NCBI GenBank assembly: GCA_024640445.1
Contig: JAHEEZ010000110.1
Location: 1 to 11,062 of the forward strand
Source: Acidobacteriota bacterium
Lineage (GTDB): Bacteria; Acidobacteriota; Blastocatellia; Pyrinomonadales; Pyrinomonadaceae
DNA length: 11,062 nucleotides
Reading direction: 5' to 3'
Shown here: positions 1-7,818 of the stretch, piece by piece
How the letters are laid out: every line of letters starts with the position of its first letter
How positions within the stretch are numbered: the stretch's first letter is position 1
Notes under the pieces: generated by a model
What the model was told of the DNA's origin: nothing
The model's input: only the letters and a program-made list of their open reading frames with translations
Database searches by the model: none
Translations under genes and position numbers: made by a program

Positions 1-74
1 TTGGTTTCAGATCGCTTAAGTAAGAATTCGGCCCGTTTCGGACACAAGACCGGGGTCGTTGGAGAGGAAGCATT

Positions 75-1733
75 ATGAGTGGAAGAAGGACCGTGAAAGC
101 CCCGACGGGCACAGAACTCACTTGCAAGAGCTGGCTTACCGAAGCCGCGTACAGGATGATCCAGAACAACCTGGACTCCGATGTCGCGTTCGACCCCGAC
201 AACCTGATCGTCTACGGCGGCCGCGGAAAGGCGGCGCGCAACTGGGAGAGCTTTGACGCGATACTGAAGTGTCTTCGCGAGCTGGAAGACGATGAAACAT
301 TGCTGGTCCAATCCGGCAAGCCGGTCGGCGTTTTCAAAACCCACACGGATGCCCCGAAGGTCCTGCTGGCGAATTCGAACATAGTCCCGCACTGGGCGAC
401 CCAGGAGCAGTTCGACGAGTACGAGCGTGAAGGGTTGATGATGTATGGCCAGATGACCGCCGGAAGCTGGATATACATAGGCACGCAGGGAATCCTCCAG
501 GGCACTTACGAAACGTTCGGTTCGCTGGCGAGGCAGAACGGATGGGGGACGCTGAAAGGGAAGTTCGTTCTCACCGCGGGTCTCGGCGAGATGGGAGGCG
601 CGCAGGCGCAGGCCATAACTTTTAACGGAGGTGCGGGGCTTCTGGTTGAGGTGGACCCCTGGAGGATCGAACGACGCCTGAAATTGAAGCAGGTTGACAA
701 GGGCACGGAGGACCTCGACGAGGCGATCGCGATGATCCGCGAGGCGACGGAAAAGGGTGAGGCCGTTTCGGTGGCGCTTCTAGGAAACGCGGCGGATGTC
801 CATCACGAGATACTCAAGCGCGGGATAGTTCCCGATGTCGTCACCGATCAGACATCCGCTCACGACGTGCTTTACGGATACATCCCCGCGGGACTTTCGA
901 TCGGTCAGGCGGAAGAATTGAGGAAATCGGACCAGGCTGAGTACGAGCGTCGAGCGATGGACTCGATGGCGCTTCACGTCGAGGCGATGCTCGAATTTCA
1001 GCGCAAGGGCGCGATCGTTTTTGATTACGGCAACAATCTGCGCCAAAGGGCGTTGGACAACGGCGTCTCGAACGCCTTCGATTACCCCGGATTCGTCCCC
1101 GCTTATATCCGCCCGCTCTTCTGTGAAGGCAAGGGCCCGTTCCGCTGGGTCGCGCTGTCCGGCGAAAAGGAAGACATCTATCGGACCGACGAGGCGATAA
1201 TGAATCTCTTCCCGGAAAACGACCATCTGTCGCGTTGGCTGACGCTGGCGCAGGAACAGGTCGAGTTTCAGGGCCTTCCGGCGAGGATCTGCTGGCTCGG
1301 ATATGGCGAAAGGGCGAAAGCCGGGTTGAAGCTGAACGAGATGGTGGCAAGCGGGGAATTGAAGGCTCCGATCGTGATCGGGCGCGACCATCTGGATTGC
1401 GGCTCGGTCGCATCACCGAACCGAGAGACCGAATCGATGAAAGATGGATCGGACGCGATCGCGGACTGGGTTTACCTGAACGCGATGATCAACGCGGTTG
1501 GAGGAGCGACGTGGGTCAGCCTTCACCACGGCGGCGGGGTCGGTATCGGCTATAGCCTTCACGCGGGCCAGGTCATTGTCGCGGATGGTACGCCGGAAGC
1601 GGCGGCGAGGATCGAGAGGGTCCTGACGACCGATCCCGGAATGGGTGTCATCAGGCACGCGGACGCTGGTTACGAAGAGGCGCTCGATTTCGCGGAAAGA
1701 CAGGGAGTGCGCATCCCGATGCGAAAGTCGTGA
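75..1733 (+). CDS. hutU: Urocanate hydratase (urocanase)
   Basis: Converts urocanate to 4-imidazolone-5-propionate with tightly bound NAD+ as electrophile, the second step of histidine degradation in the cytoplasm. The 552 residues match the usual family length of about 550-560, so the gene is complete. Family blocks are clear: GGRGKAARNWESF (48-60), the glycine-rich GLGEMGGAQ (169-177), FDYGNNLRQ (316-324), FVPAYIRPLFC (340-350), RICWLGYGER with Cys406 (404-413), and DHLDCGSVASPNRETE (438-453) followed by the HHGGGVGIGYS glycine loop (484-494). Cys406 probably matches the active-site Cys410 of the Pseudomonas putida enzyme. The loop at 169-177 has Glu where I expect Gly (GLGGMGGAQ) from the classical enzymes, perhaps a lineage variant. 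The ATG is chosen because GGAGAGG lies 7 nt upstream (61-67). No other hut gene is visible. A few codons ending in TAA before position 24 may be the tail of an upstream gene, too short to identify. Confidence 0.97.
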   Translation: MSGRRTVKAPTGTELTCKSWLTEAAYRMIQNNLDSDVAFDPDNLIVYGGRGKAARNWESFDAILKCLRELEDDETLLVQSGKPVGVFKTHTDAPKVLLANSNIVPHWATQEQFDEYEREGLMMYGQMTAGSWIYIGTQGILQGTYETFGSLARQNGWGTLKGKFVLTAGLGEMGGAQAQAITFNGGAGLLVEVDPWRIERRLKLKQVDKGTEDLDEAIAMIREATEKGEAVSVALLGNAADVHHEILKRGIVPDVVTDQTSAHDVLYGYIPAGLSIGQAEELRKSDQAEYERRAMDSMALHVEAMLEFQRKGAIVFDYGNNLRQRALDNGVSNAFDYPGFVPAYIRPLFCEGKGPFRWVALSGEKEDIYRTDEAIMNLFPENDHLSRWLTLAQEQVEFQGLPARICWLGYGERAKAGLKLNEMVASGELKAPIVIGRDHLDCGSVASPNRETESMKDGSDAIADWVYLNAMINAVGGATWVSLHHGGGVGIGYSLHAGQVIVADGTPEAAARIERVLTTDPGMGVIRHADAGYEEALDFAERQGVRIPMRKS

Positions 1734-1747
1734 AAGTATGGAATATC

Positions 1748-1785
1748 AAAAAGCCCGGCGGCCACATGGTCACCGGGCTTTTTTT
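1748..1785. terminator. Bidirectional intrinsic terminator between convergent genes
   Basis: Stem GCCCGG (1753-1758) pairs with CCGGGC (1773-1778). Inside it, after one C-A mismatch, GGCC/GGTC can pair around an ACAT loop. Five A's precede the stem (1748-1752) and seven T's follow it (1779-1785), so it can end transcription on either strand. It sits 14 bases after the hutU stop and 20 bases before the stop of the minus-strand methyltransferase, so it probably serves both genes. Confidence 0.88.
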
Positions 1786-1805
1786 CATTTCATTGAAAAA
1801 AGCCG

Positions 1806-2819
1806 CTAGAGGATCGAGACGATCATGTGCTGATGCAGGCCCTTCAGCGGGAAATGTTCGCTCTTTCCGAACCCCGCCGCGGCGAACATCTGGGCGAGTT
1901 CCTGGAACGTGTAAGCATCCCCTCCCGGAGTTCCCGCGAGCATCGAGAGCGCGAACAGCGCTTCCGGCCTTGGAGAGATGCGGTTCTGGTTGGGAGTGTA
2001 TTCGAGAGTTATCACCCTCCCGTCGGGGTTAAGTCCGGCCGCGATCTTCTTCAGCAGTCCGATATTTGTTTCCGGGTCGAAATGGTGGAGGAAATTCGTC
2101 AGGAGGACCACGTCCCAGCCATCTCCGATCTCAACCTCAAAGGCGCTTCCTTCCATCGTATGGAACCGGTCCGCGACTCCCTGCCTGGCAGCGTGATCCC
2201 ATGTGATCTGCAAAACGTTCGACCAGTCCAACGCGTATAGCTGCGCCCGCCGATACTTCTTGGCGATGGTTATCCCGAACGCTCCGTGGCCGGCTGCAAT
2301 GTCGAGAACCTTCAGCGGCTGCCCTGGATCGAACTTAAGCGAGTCCGCTATTGCTTCTGCGGCCGGCATCATCATTGGCGTCATCGCCTTTGCGAATTTG
2401 ATCCACATCTGGCTTTCAGGCGCGAGCGCTCCCTCGTCCGGCAGGACCGTGCCGCCGTTGCGCGCCGATTCGGTAAGTTTTCCGAATCCTTCCATCAGTT
2501 TCTCTGATGTGAGGAAACCGACTGTTCCTCCCAGGTAGGAGATGGACTTCTTGTCCAGATACATCGAAGACATGTCGGTGAGGCTGTAGATGTCACCTCG
2601 TTTGTTTATAAATCCGAGAGTCGTCATCGCATCGCAAAGTATGCGTACGCCGCGCTCGGCTGCTCCGCAGATCTCGGCTATCTCCTGGACCGTTCTCCCT
2701 CCTGATGCTATCGCGGTAAAGATGTCCAGTTCTACTGCTGCTTTGAGGGCGGCAGATTGCTGATAGGCGGTGATCGTTTCAAAAAAAAGGTCGGGTCTTA
2801 CTTCTCTTGCAGCTTCCAT
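1806..2819 (-). CDS. SAM-dependent O-methyltransferase-like protein (winged-helix plus class I methyltransferase)
   Basis: Predicted cytoplasmic methyltransferase of 337 residues with the architecture of the acetylserotonin/hydroxyneurosporene O-methyltransferase group (Methyltransferase_2 type). Residues about 10-100 form a helix-rich dimerisation and winged-helix domain (AVELDIFTAI, then TVQEIAEICGA). A Rossmann domain follows: SAM motif I VLDIAAGHGAFG (171-182), the acidic end of strand 2 at YALDWSN (195-201), a motif-II-like DVVLLTNFLHHF (236-247) with the His pair seen in this group, and LNPDGRVITLEY (263-274). There is no signal peptide or membrane segment. The ATG at 2819-2817 has GGAG 4 nt upstream on the minus strand. 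The acceptor substrate cannot be read from the sequence. The gene converges on hutU and diverges from the VWA gene, with no biosynthetic neighbours, so a secondary-metabolite role is only a family-based guess. Confidence 0.85.
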   Translation of the reverse strand: MEAAREVRPDLFFETITAYQQSAALKAAVELDIFTAIASGGRTVQEIAEICGAAERGVRILCDAMTTLGFINKRGDIYSLTDMSSMYLDKKSISYLGGTVGFLTSEKLMEGFGKLTESARNGGTVLPDEGALAPESQMWIKFAKAMTPMMMPAAEAIADSLKFDPGQPLKVLDIAAGHGAFGITIAKKYRRAQLYALDWSNVLQITWDHAARQGVADRFHTMEGSAFEVEIGDGWDVVLLTNFLHHFDPETNIGLLKKIAAGLNPDGRVITLEYTPNQNRISPRPEALFALSMLAGTPGGDAYTFQELAQMFAAAGFGKSEHFPLKGLHQHMIVSIL

Positions 2820-2879
2820 ATTACTCCGGACCGGCGTGTGTGGATTGGGGCTGGCGCCCGATCACCGGTCTTCTGCCAA

Positions 2880-2907
2880 ATCATAATCTTATATCCTGAA
2901 AAATCAA
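2880..2907 (-). promoter_or_regulatory. Candidate sigma70-type promoter for the methyltransferase
   Basis: On the minus strand TTGATT (2907-2902) is followed after 16 nt by TATGAT (2885-2880), a fair match to TTGACA/TATAAT. The -10 box lies about 60 bases upstream of the ATG at 2819. An 8-bp inverted repeat (ATAATCTT at 2883-2890, AAGATTAT at 2906-2913) overlaps both boxes and could be an operator. Judged by eye only. Confidence 0.42.
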
Positions 2908-2935
2908 GATTATCGGAGCCGGCGGGGGAAAAAAA

Positions 2936-3008
2936 TAGGATTCGAACCAATTACGGAGTCGATGAATCCTACGCGCGAGAAATCAATTGAATTCAGATCG
3001 GTTCGAAT
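2936..3008. repeat. Overlapping inverted repeats in the divergent intergenic region
   Basis: The 245-base gap 2820-3064 separates the methyltransferase from the VWA gene. TAGGATTC (2936-2943) pairs with GAATCCTA (2964-2971), 8 bp with a 20-nt spacer, and T's follow the stem when read on the minus strand. The same area holds ATTCGAACC (2940-2948) and its inverse GGTTCGAAT (3000-3008), each containing the palindrome TTCGAA. The second copy overlaps a weak plus-strand promoter candidate: TTGAAT (2987-2992), a 15-nt spacer that is shorter than ideal, then TATAGA (3008-3013). These could be binding sites of a regulator shared by the divergent genes, but none is recognised. Confidence 0.35.
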
Positions 3009-3064
3009 ATAGAGTTGGAAGATCAAACATCTCCTTTTTTTGCACCGTTCACCTTTTTCGAGCA

Positions 3065-4240
3065 ATGAGAATAACAAAAGTCCTTACGATTACTGCTTTG
3101 CTTCTGTCCTTTTCCACCGCGTTCGCGCAATCCGGGAGAAGGATCAAGGTCCAGCCGACACCAGCCTCAACACCCGCGCCGGCCGAGGAAGGGTATTCGG
3201 AATCCAGATCGTATATGCCCGTGAAGATTTATCCGCCGGGCTACAAGGAGAAGGACAGGAACAAAGAAAATACGGATCCGCAACCGACTCCGGCGGCCGA
3301 GGGCGACGAGGATGTGATCGAGATCGAATCCACGCTCGTTACAATTCCCGTATCGATCTATGACAAGAACGGCCTTTACATTTCGGGGCTGAGACAAGAG
3401 CAGTTCAATATTTTCGAGGACGGGAAAGAGCAGGAGATCGCATATTTCGGAAATGCGGACAAGCCGATCACGGTCGTTCTCCTTCTCGATACGAGCCCGT
3501 CCACCCAGTACAAGATCGACGAGATCCAGCGGGCCGCTGCTGCGTTCGTTAACGAACTCAAGGAAGAAGACAGCGTGATGGTCGTTGAGTTCAATTCCAG
3601 CGTACGCGTCCTGACCGAGCCGACACAGGACCGGGAAAAGATCCTGCGGGCGATCAGCAGGGCAAATTTCGGAAACGGTACATCGCTATATGACGCCGTC
3701 GAGTTCGCGCTGACCAAAAGACTCAACAAGATCGAAGGAAGAAAGGCGATCGTGCTTTTCACGGATGGCGTGGATACGACTTCCGGGGGCGCCTCCTATG
3801 GCGAGAATCTCGAGGACGCTGAGGAATCGGACGTTGTCATCTTCCCGATCTACTACAATACGTTCCTCGGTAGCAGTGGCGGGAGCATCGGATTGCCGAT
3901 TCCTAACGTGAATGGGGGGATCATAAACCCGAATGGAGGTATCCTGGGTCCGCAACAGCGCGGCACCGGCACTACGGCGGAGGAATACGCGGTAGGCAAA
4001 AGCTATCTTGAGGCGCTTGCCGCTTACACCGGCGGCAGGGTTTACGACGCAGGCGCCTCGCGTTTCGGACTTCAGTCCACGTTCGAGGCGATCGCGGAAG
4101 AGCTCAAACGCCAGTACAGCATCGGCTACTATCCGATAGACGAAGGCAAGCCGGGCGAACGAAAGAAGATCAAGGTCCGTGTTTACCGACCTAACGTCGT
4201 AGTCCGTGCCAGGGACAGTTATGTTGTAGGAAGCAAATAA
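3065..4240 (+). CDS. Secreted VWFA-related domain protein
   Basis: Exported protein of 391 residues with one von Willebrand factor A domain, of the 'VWFA-related Acidobacterial' type. A Sec signal peptide (1-21) has basic R2/K5, a hydrophobic core, and a likely cut after AFA or AFAQ. A Pro/Ala-rich, charged spacer follows (about 30-80). A small beta-rich region, VTIPVSIYDKNGLYISGL (92-109) to FNIFEDGKEQEIAYF, is typical of this family. The VWA domain (about 135-265) keeps the MIDAS: DTSPS (142-146), Thr206 in GTSLYDA, and Asp234 in FTDGVD. A Gly/Asn/Pro-rich stretch (about 268-302) interrupts the domain before the C-terminal part, with AEELKRQYSIGYYP (344-357). Metal-dependent ligand binding in the periplasm or at the surface is inferred; the ligand is unknown. 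The start at 3065 is preferred over an in-frame TTG at 2987 because it places the signal peptide at the N-terminus, although no strong ribosome binding site precedes it. Confidence 0.86.
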   Translation: MRITKVLTITALLLSFSTAFAQSGRRIKVQPTPASTPAPAEEGYSESRSYMPVKIYPPGYKEKDRNKENTDPQPTPAAEGDEDVIEIESTLVTIPVSIYDKNGLYISGLRQEQFNIFEDGKEQEIAYFGNADKPITVVLLLDTSPSTQYKIDEIQRAAAAFVNELKEEDSVMVVEFNSSVRVLTEPTQDREKILRAISRANFGNGTSLYDAVEFALTKRLNKIEGRKAIVLFTDGVDTTSGGASYGENLEDAEESDVVIFPIYYNTFLGSSGGSIGLPIPNVNGGIINPNGGILGPQQRGTGTTAEEYAVGKSYLEALAAYTGGRVYDAGASRFGLQSTFEAIAEELKRQYSIGYYPIDEGKPGERKKIKVRVYRPNVVVRARDSYVVGSK

Positions 4241-4370
4241 GGTTGATCGACTGTTGCAGTTGACGGGTATTCCGAGTCCGTCGCATTTGGGGAAACGCCA
4301 GGCCGGCGCACTAATGACTCCAGGTAAACCGAGGTCGCGGGAACAGATTTATTGATTTCAACCAGATCTT

Positions 4371-4400
4371 TTGACTATGTTGGCCAAGGCGATATATTAT
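4371..4400 (+). promoter_or_regulatory. Candidate sigma70-type promoter of the vgrG cluster
   Basis: TTGACT (4371-4376) is five of six to the -35 consensus. It is followed after 16 nt by TATATT (4393-4398), or after 18 nt by TATTAT (4395-4400, five of six). Transcription would begin near 4406, leaving about 230 nt before the likely vgrG start at 4638. It is the best promoter match I found upstream of the right-hand cluster. Confidence 0.55.
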
Positions 4401-4576
4401 CTCCCTCAACTTACCCATAAATCCGTTCTTTTATTTAGTTTATGATTCCGGCAGCTTTGCTGCGTTCTGGCAGGAAAGGGTATTTTACTGTTCGACGCGG
4501 TCGTGCATTTTTGTTTTGTTTGGCTGAACAAGCACTGTACCCGGGATTAATCTGGCTCTAAGATCATTTTGCTCTT

Positions 4577-4600
4577 GATGGCTCCGATTGCGGAGCCATC
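4577..4600 (+). promoter_or_regulatory. Perfect 10-bp leader hairpin before vgrG (attenuator-like)
   Basis: GATGGCTCCG (4577-4586), loop ATTG (4587-4590) and CGGAGCCATC (4591-4600) form a perfect GC-rich stem followed by TTTATC. CTT (4574-4576) and AAG (4607-4609) could extend pairing across a bulge. It ends 37 nt before the ATG at 4638 and would bury the alternative ATG at 4578. The T run is short, so it could be a weak terminator or attenuator, an RNA-stability stem, or a protein-binding site. Confidence 0.55.
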
Positions 4601-4637
4601 TTTATCAAGTTCGAAAGAGCCACAATCCTTGTTAAGA

Positions 4638-7085
4638 ATGTCCACAACCCAAGATAACCGCCTGCTTCAGATCGCCACTCCGCTTGGAAAGGATTTTCTT
4701 CTCCTGGACAGATTCTCCGCCAAAGAAGCACTTTCAGAACTATTTGAATTCGAGGTCGAACTCCTGCATTGGGAAGAGGACCCGGGTTTCAAGAGCACGC
4801 CGGTCGATGTCACACAGATACTGGGTAAACAGGTGACCATCAAGATCACCCACCGGGATATGGTGACAAGAGAATACAGCGGCATTGTGAACCGGTTCTC
4901 AAAGGGAGACCGGAGTACGAGGTTTTCGAAATATCATGCCACGATAGTCCCGCACATATGGCTCCTGACCCAGAAATTCCAAAGCCGCATTTTTCAGCAG
5001 AAGTCCGTGCCGGACATTTTGAGAGAGATCTTTGATGGATTCGAGGTCAAATACGAGCTTACGAAGACTTACAAGCCTCGGAATTACTGCACGCAATATG
5101 CTGAAACCGATTATGACTTCGCGTGCAGGATGATGGAAGAAGAAGGGATCTACTTCTATTTTATCCACGAAGAAGGCACTCATCGACTTCTTGTTGCCGA
5201 TTCTCCTTCCTCCCACAAGAAACTTCCGTCCAAAGATTCGATCAGCTACGGAATTAAGACCCAAACGGATGAGGATTTCATTTCTACCATCACCGGACTT
5301 TGGGAAGAAACACAGCTTCAAACCGGGAAGGTCACTTTTTGGGACCAGAATTTTCAATTGCCCCACAAGAACTTAAGCACGTCCAGGACAAGCCGATTCA
5401 GCACCGGAGATAATCAAAAGCTCGAAAGATATGTATATCCCGGCGGATACGCGAGAAAGTACGACGGCATCAGCAAATCGGGCGGCGAAACTGGAGACCT
5501 GGCCAACGTCACTGATGACAAAGAGAGGACCGCGGATTCCGCCTGGAACGCTCTGGATGCTGAGTACCGGACACTTACCGCCGGTTCGGATTGTTGTTCG
5601 TTGGTCGCGGGACACAAGTTTACATTGACGAACCATCCCCACGATGACATCTCCGGCGACTATCTGGTGACCTCCATTTTTCACGAAGCCGAGCAAAATC
5701 CAACTTATGTAACGGATGATGATGTCGAGGAGCCTTACGCGAACCGGTTCCGTTTCATTCCCGCGGGTCAGAATTCCGTCCCGTTCGTACCTGAAAGGAA
5801 GACGCCGAAACCGTTCATCCGTGGAAGCCAGACCGCCAGAGTTGTGGGACCTGCCGGAGAAGAGATCTTTACCGACAAATTTGGACGGGTGAAGGTCCAG
5901 TTCAACTGGGACAGGGATGGCCAGGAGAACAGCGACAGTTCTTGCTGGCTCAGGGTCACTCAGATGTGGGCGGGCAACAAGTGGGGCTCGATGTTCATAC
6001 CCAGGATCGGTATGGAAGTCGTGGTGAGCTTCCTCGAAGGCGATCCGGATCAGCCCGTCATCACCGGCTGTGTTTACAATCCCGAAACGATGCCCCCCTA
6101 CACCCTGCCGGATGAAAAAACAAAATCGGGCATTAAGACAGATTCGACAAAGGGCGGCGGCGGCTTTAACGAGTTGCGCTTTGAGGACAAGAAAGGTGAT
6201 GAGCAGATCTTCGTCCACGCACAGAAGAACCTTGATATCAGAGTCGAGAACGACGAGATGGAGCTGGTCGAAAAGAACCGGCACTTGATCGTCAACGAGA
6301 ACCAGAAAGAAAAAGTAAAGATAGACAAGCACCTGGAAGTCGGCGGGAACCAGAATGAGAAGGTGACTGGTTCCTACTCGGGCGATGTGAAGCAGAATAT
6401 AGACATCAAGGCGGGGCAGAACTATGCCGCAGAGTCCGGAATGCAGATGCACCTGAAGTCCGGAATGAGCCTGACGATCGAGACCGGTACGAATCTGACA
6501 CTTAAAGTCGGCGGAAACTTCATCAACATCAATCCCGGAGGCGTGTTTATAAAGGGCACGATGGTGATGATCAACAGCGGGGGAGCCGCCGGGACCGGTC
6601 CGGGGGCCAAGCCGGATCCGCCTCAGGAGCCTAAAGAGGCCGACAAAGCAGTCAAAGGCGAACAGATCAAAAAGAAGACTTCGGAGTCTCCACCGGAGAA
6701 ACCGAGCATTACGGGTCTTGTCGCGAACGCTTTCACCGAGGCCTCGAGAGACGGCACGCCTTTCATTCCCGGCGGATCGCAGCCCCCGCAGGCAGTCGAG
6801 CCTCCTCCTGCACCGGCACCCGCTCCCGCTCCGGCGCCTGTGGTCGTCGCTCCGGTTGAGAAGAAACCCGAACAGAAGACGAAGAAGCACTGGGTCGAGA
6901 TAATCCTTGTGGATATGGAAGGGAAGCCTGTTCCGAACGTGAAATACAAGATCACGCCTCCCGGCGGCGGCGCTCCAAAGGAAGGCGTGACAGACCAGCA
7001 CGGTCAGGGCGGCTACTGGAATTGGGACAACAGCGGGGAATGGAAGATCTCGTTCCCTGAGCTTGACCAGGACGCCTGGGATTAG
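4638..7085 (+). CDS. vgrG: Type VI secretion spike protein VgrG with C-terminal TTR-like domain
   Basis: Trimeric spike that sits on the Hcp tube and is fired into target cells with its cargo. The 815 residues read in order: a gp27-like Phage_GPD part (about 8-380), including YAETDYDFACRMMEEEGIYF (154-173); the gp5-like OB fold (about 395-480) with GPAGEEIFTDKFGRVKVQFN (404-423), WAGNKWGSMFIPRIGMEV (444-461) and FLEGDPDQPVITG (465-477); then GGGGFNELRFEDKKG (506-520) and a repetitive beta-prism-like needle (about 525-648). A charged linker leads to a Pro/Ala run (722-733) and a C-terminal domain (about 750-815), HWVEIILVDMEGKPVPNVKY then GVTDQHG, resembling transthyretin-like/carboxypeptidase-regulatory folds. 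In enteroaggregative E. coli a TTR-like extension of VgrG docks the effector Tle1, so a docking role is inferred here. The start at 4638 (MSTTQDNRLLQIATPLGKDF) fits the usual VgrG N-terminus; a TTG at 4569 and ATG at 4578 are in frame but lie before or inside a hairpin. Confidence 0.95.
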   Translation: MSTTQDNRLLQIATPLGKDFLLLDRFSAKEALSELFEFEVELLHWEEDPGFKSTPVDVTQILGKQVTIKITHRDMVTREYSGIVNRFSKGDRSTRFSKYHATIVPHIWLLTQKFQSRIFQQKSVPDILREIFDGFEVKYELTKTYKPRNYCTQYAETDYDFACRMMEEEGIYFYFIHEEGTHRLLVADSPSSHKKLPSKDSISYGIKTQTDEDFISTITGLWEETQLQTGKVTFWDQNFQLPHKNLSTSRTSRFSTGDNQKLERYVYPGGYARKYDGISKSGGETGDLANVTDDKERTADSAWNALDAEYRTLTAGSDCCSLVAGHKFTLTNHPHDDISGDYLVTSIFHEAEQNPTYVTDDDVEEPYANRFRFIPAGQNSVPFVPERKTPKPFIRGSQTARVVGPAGEEIFTDKFGRVKVQFNWDRDGQENSDSSCWLRVTQMWAGNKWGSMFIPRIGMEVVVSFLEGDPDQPVITGCVYNPETMPPYTLPDEKTKSGIKTDSTKGGGGFNELRFEDKKGDEQIFVHAQKNLDIRVENDEMELVEKNRHLIVNENQKEKVKIDKHLEVGGNQNEKVTGSYSGDVKQNIDIKAGQNYAAESGMQMHLKSGMSLTIETGTNLTLKVGGNFININPGGVFIKGTMVMINSGGAAGTGPGAKPDPPQEPKEADKAVKGEQIKKKTSESPPEKPSITGLVANAFTEASRDGTPFIPGGSQPPQAVEPPPAPAPAPAPAPVVVAPVEKKPEQKTKKHWVEIILVDMEGKPVPNVKYKITPPGGGAPKEGVTDQHGQGGYWNWDNSGEWKISFPELDQDAWD

Positions 7086-7118
7086 GTTTGCCAGAGATCT
7101 GATTGATCCTAAAGAGTT

Positions 7119-7745
7119 ATGGCGCTGAACTACACGGTAAAGCAGGGCGATTGCATATCAAGCATCGCGTATGAACACGGGTTCTTTCCGGACACGCTCT
7201 GGAACCACGCCCAGAACAAACAATTAAAGGAAAGAAGGAAAGACCCGAATGTACTGATGCCCGGCGACATTGTCTTCGTCCCCGACAAACGGGTGAAAGA
7301 GGTTGGGAAACCGACCGACGAAGTGCATAAGTTCCGGGTGAAGAATACGCCGAAAAGGATACAGATACAGCTCAAGTATATTGACAGTCCGTTGGAAAAT
7401 ACCGCATACACGTTGACGTTTGATGGAAGCGAGATCGACGGCGTCACTGACAGCCAGGGATGGATTAAGCAGTCACTGCCGCCAAATGCGAAAAAAGCTC
7501 AAATTTCACTTGGAGATGGCACGACTTTTGATCTTCATCTGGGCTCGCTTGATCCTATTGAAGAAATGTCAGGAATCCAGGGCCGATTGAGGACCCTTGG
7601 TTTCTATGATGGTCCGCTCTCGGGCAAACTGGACGAAGACACGACCAGTGCCATTAAACGATTCCAGGCTTACGGCGATTTGGATGTGTCTGGAGAAGTA
7701 GATGAGGAGACCAAGAGCCAACTGCAAAAACTAACCGTCAAGTAA
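7119..7745 (+). CDS. LysM-like / TTR-like / peptidoglycan-binding protein
   Basis: A 208-residue protein without signal peptide or membrane segment, 33 bases after vgrG and probably co-transcribed. Three modules are visible. A LysM-like region (about 4-56) starts YTVKQGDCISSIA and ends LMPGDIVFVPD. After the linker VKEVGKPTDEVHKF (59-72) comes a TTR/Ig-like domain (about 78-140) with GVTDSQGWIKQSLP (108-121). A C-terminal PG_binding_1 domain (about 150-206) contains IQGRLRTLGFYDGPLSG (153-169), then TTSAIKRFQAYGDLDVSGEV. Lacking a signal peptide, it probably meets peptidoglycan only if carried by the spike, so it may be a cargo adaptor or an effector accessory that holds the load at the wall of the target or producer. 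No catalytic motif for wall hydrolysis is seen. The linker and LysM-like region recur in the partial gene at 10718. The ribosome binding site is weak: AAAGAG lies only 2 nt before the ATG. Confidence 0.82.
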   Translation: MALNYTVKQGDCISSIAYEHGFFPDTLWNHAQNKQLKERRKDPNVLMPGDIVFVPDKRVKEVGKPTDEVHKFRVKNTPKRIQIQLKYIDSPLENTAYTLTFDGSEIDGVTDSQGWIKQSLPPNAKKAQISLGDGTTFDLHLGSLDPIEEMSGIQGRLRTLGFYDGPLSGKLDEDTTSAIKRFQAYGDLDVSGEVDEETKSQLQKLTVK

Positions 7746-7807
7746 AGGCTCGTTAAGATCGGGCATGTACTCTTTTGCCGCGTTAACAGTCAGACTCAAA
7801 TGGTACT

Positions 7808-7813
7808 AAGGGG
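7808..7813 (+). promoter_or_regulatory. Ribosome binding site that fixes a TTG start
   Basis: AAGGGG lies 5 nt before the TTG at 7819. The nearest upstream ATG (7800) is in another frame and the next in-frame Met lies several hundred codons downstream, so the TTG is the best supported start of the 922-residue protein. Confidence 0.6.
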
Positions 7814-7818
7814 CTAAG

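Larger units (their letters stand above)
4241..4637. other. Gene-free region and long leader upstream of vgrG
   Basis: About 400 bases with no convincing gene on either strand. Just after the VWA stop, TCGACTG (4247-4253) can pair with CAGTTGA (4257-4263) around TTG with one G-T pair; there is no T tract, so it is a poor terminator. After the promoter at 4371-4400 the region is AT-rich and holds two small stems: GCAGC/GCTGC (4451-4463) and CGAC/GTCG (4493-4503). The second is followed by a T-rich run. The strong hairpin at 4577-4600 is listed separately. Confidence 0.6.

Noticed and set aside
780..1416. Two long minus-strand open frames opposite hutU
   Set aside because: They are antisense to conserved urocanase blocks, Arg-rich, and resemble no protein family.
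2936..2960. tRNA T-arm-like sequence (GGTTCGAATCC on the minus strand)
   Set aside because: No acceptor stem, D-arm or anticodon arm can be built around it. The match is a by-product of the TTCGAA inverted repeats.
2987..3064. TTG start giving 26 extra residues on the VWA protein
   Set aside because: It would bury a clear Sec signal peptide that begins at the ATG at 3065.
4569..4637. Longer VgrG N-terminus from TTG 4569 or ATG 4578
   Set aside because: The extra 20-23 residues lie before the usual VgrG beginning, have no good ribosome binding site, and ATG 4578 would be inside a perfect hairpin.
5373..7001. Long minus-strand open frame (542 codons) opposite vgrG
   Set aside because: It lies entirely antisense to a confidently assigned VgrG, and its translation is low-complexity and Arg/Leu-rich with no recognisable domain. 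It is a shadow of codon bias.
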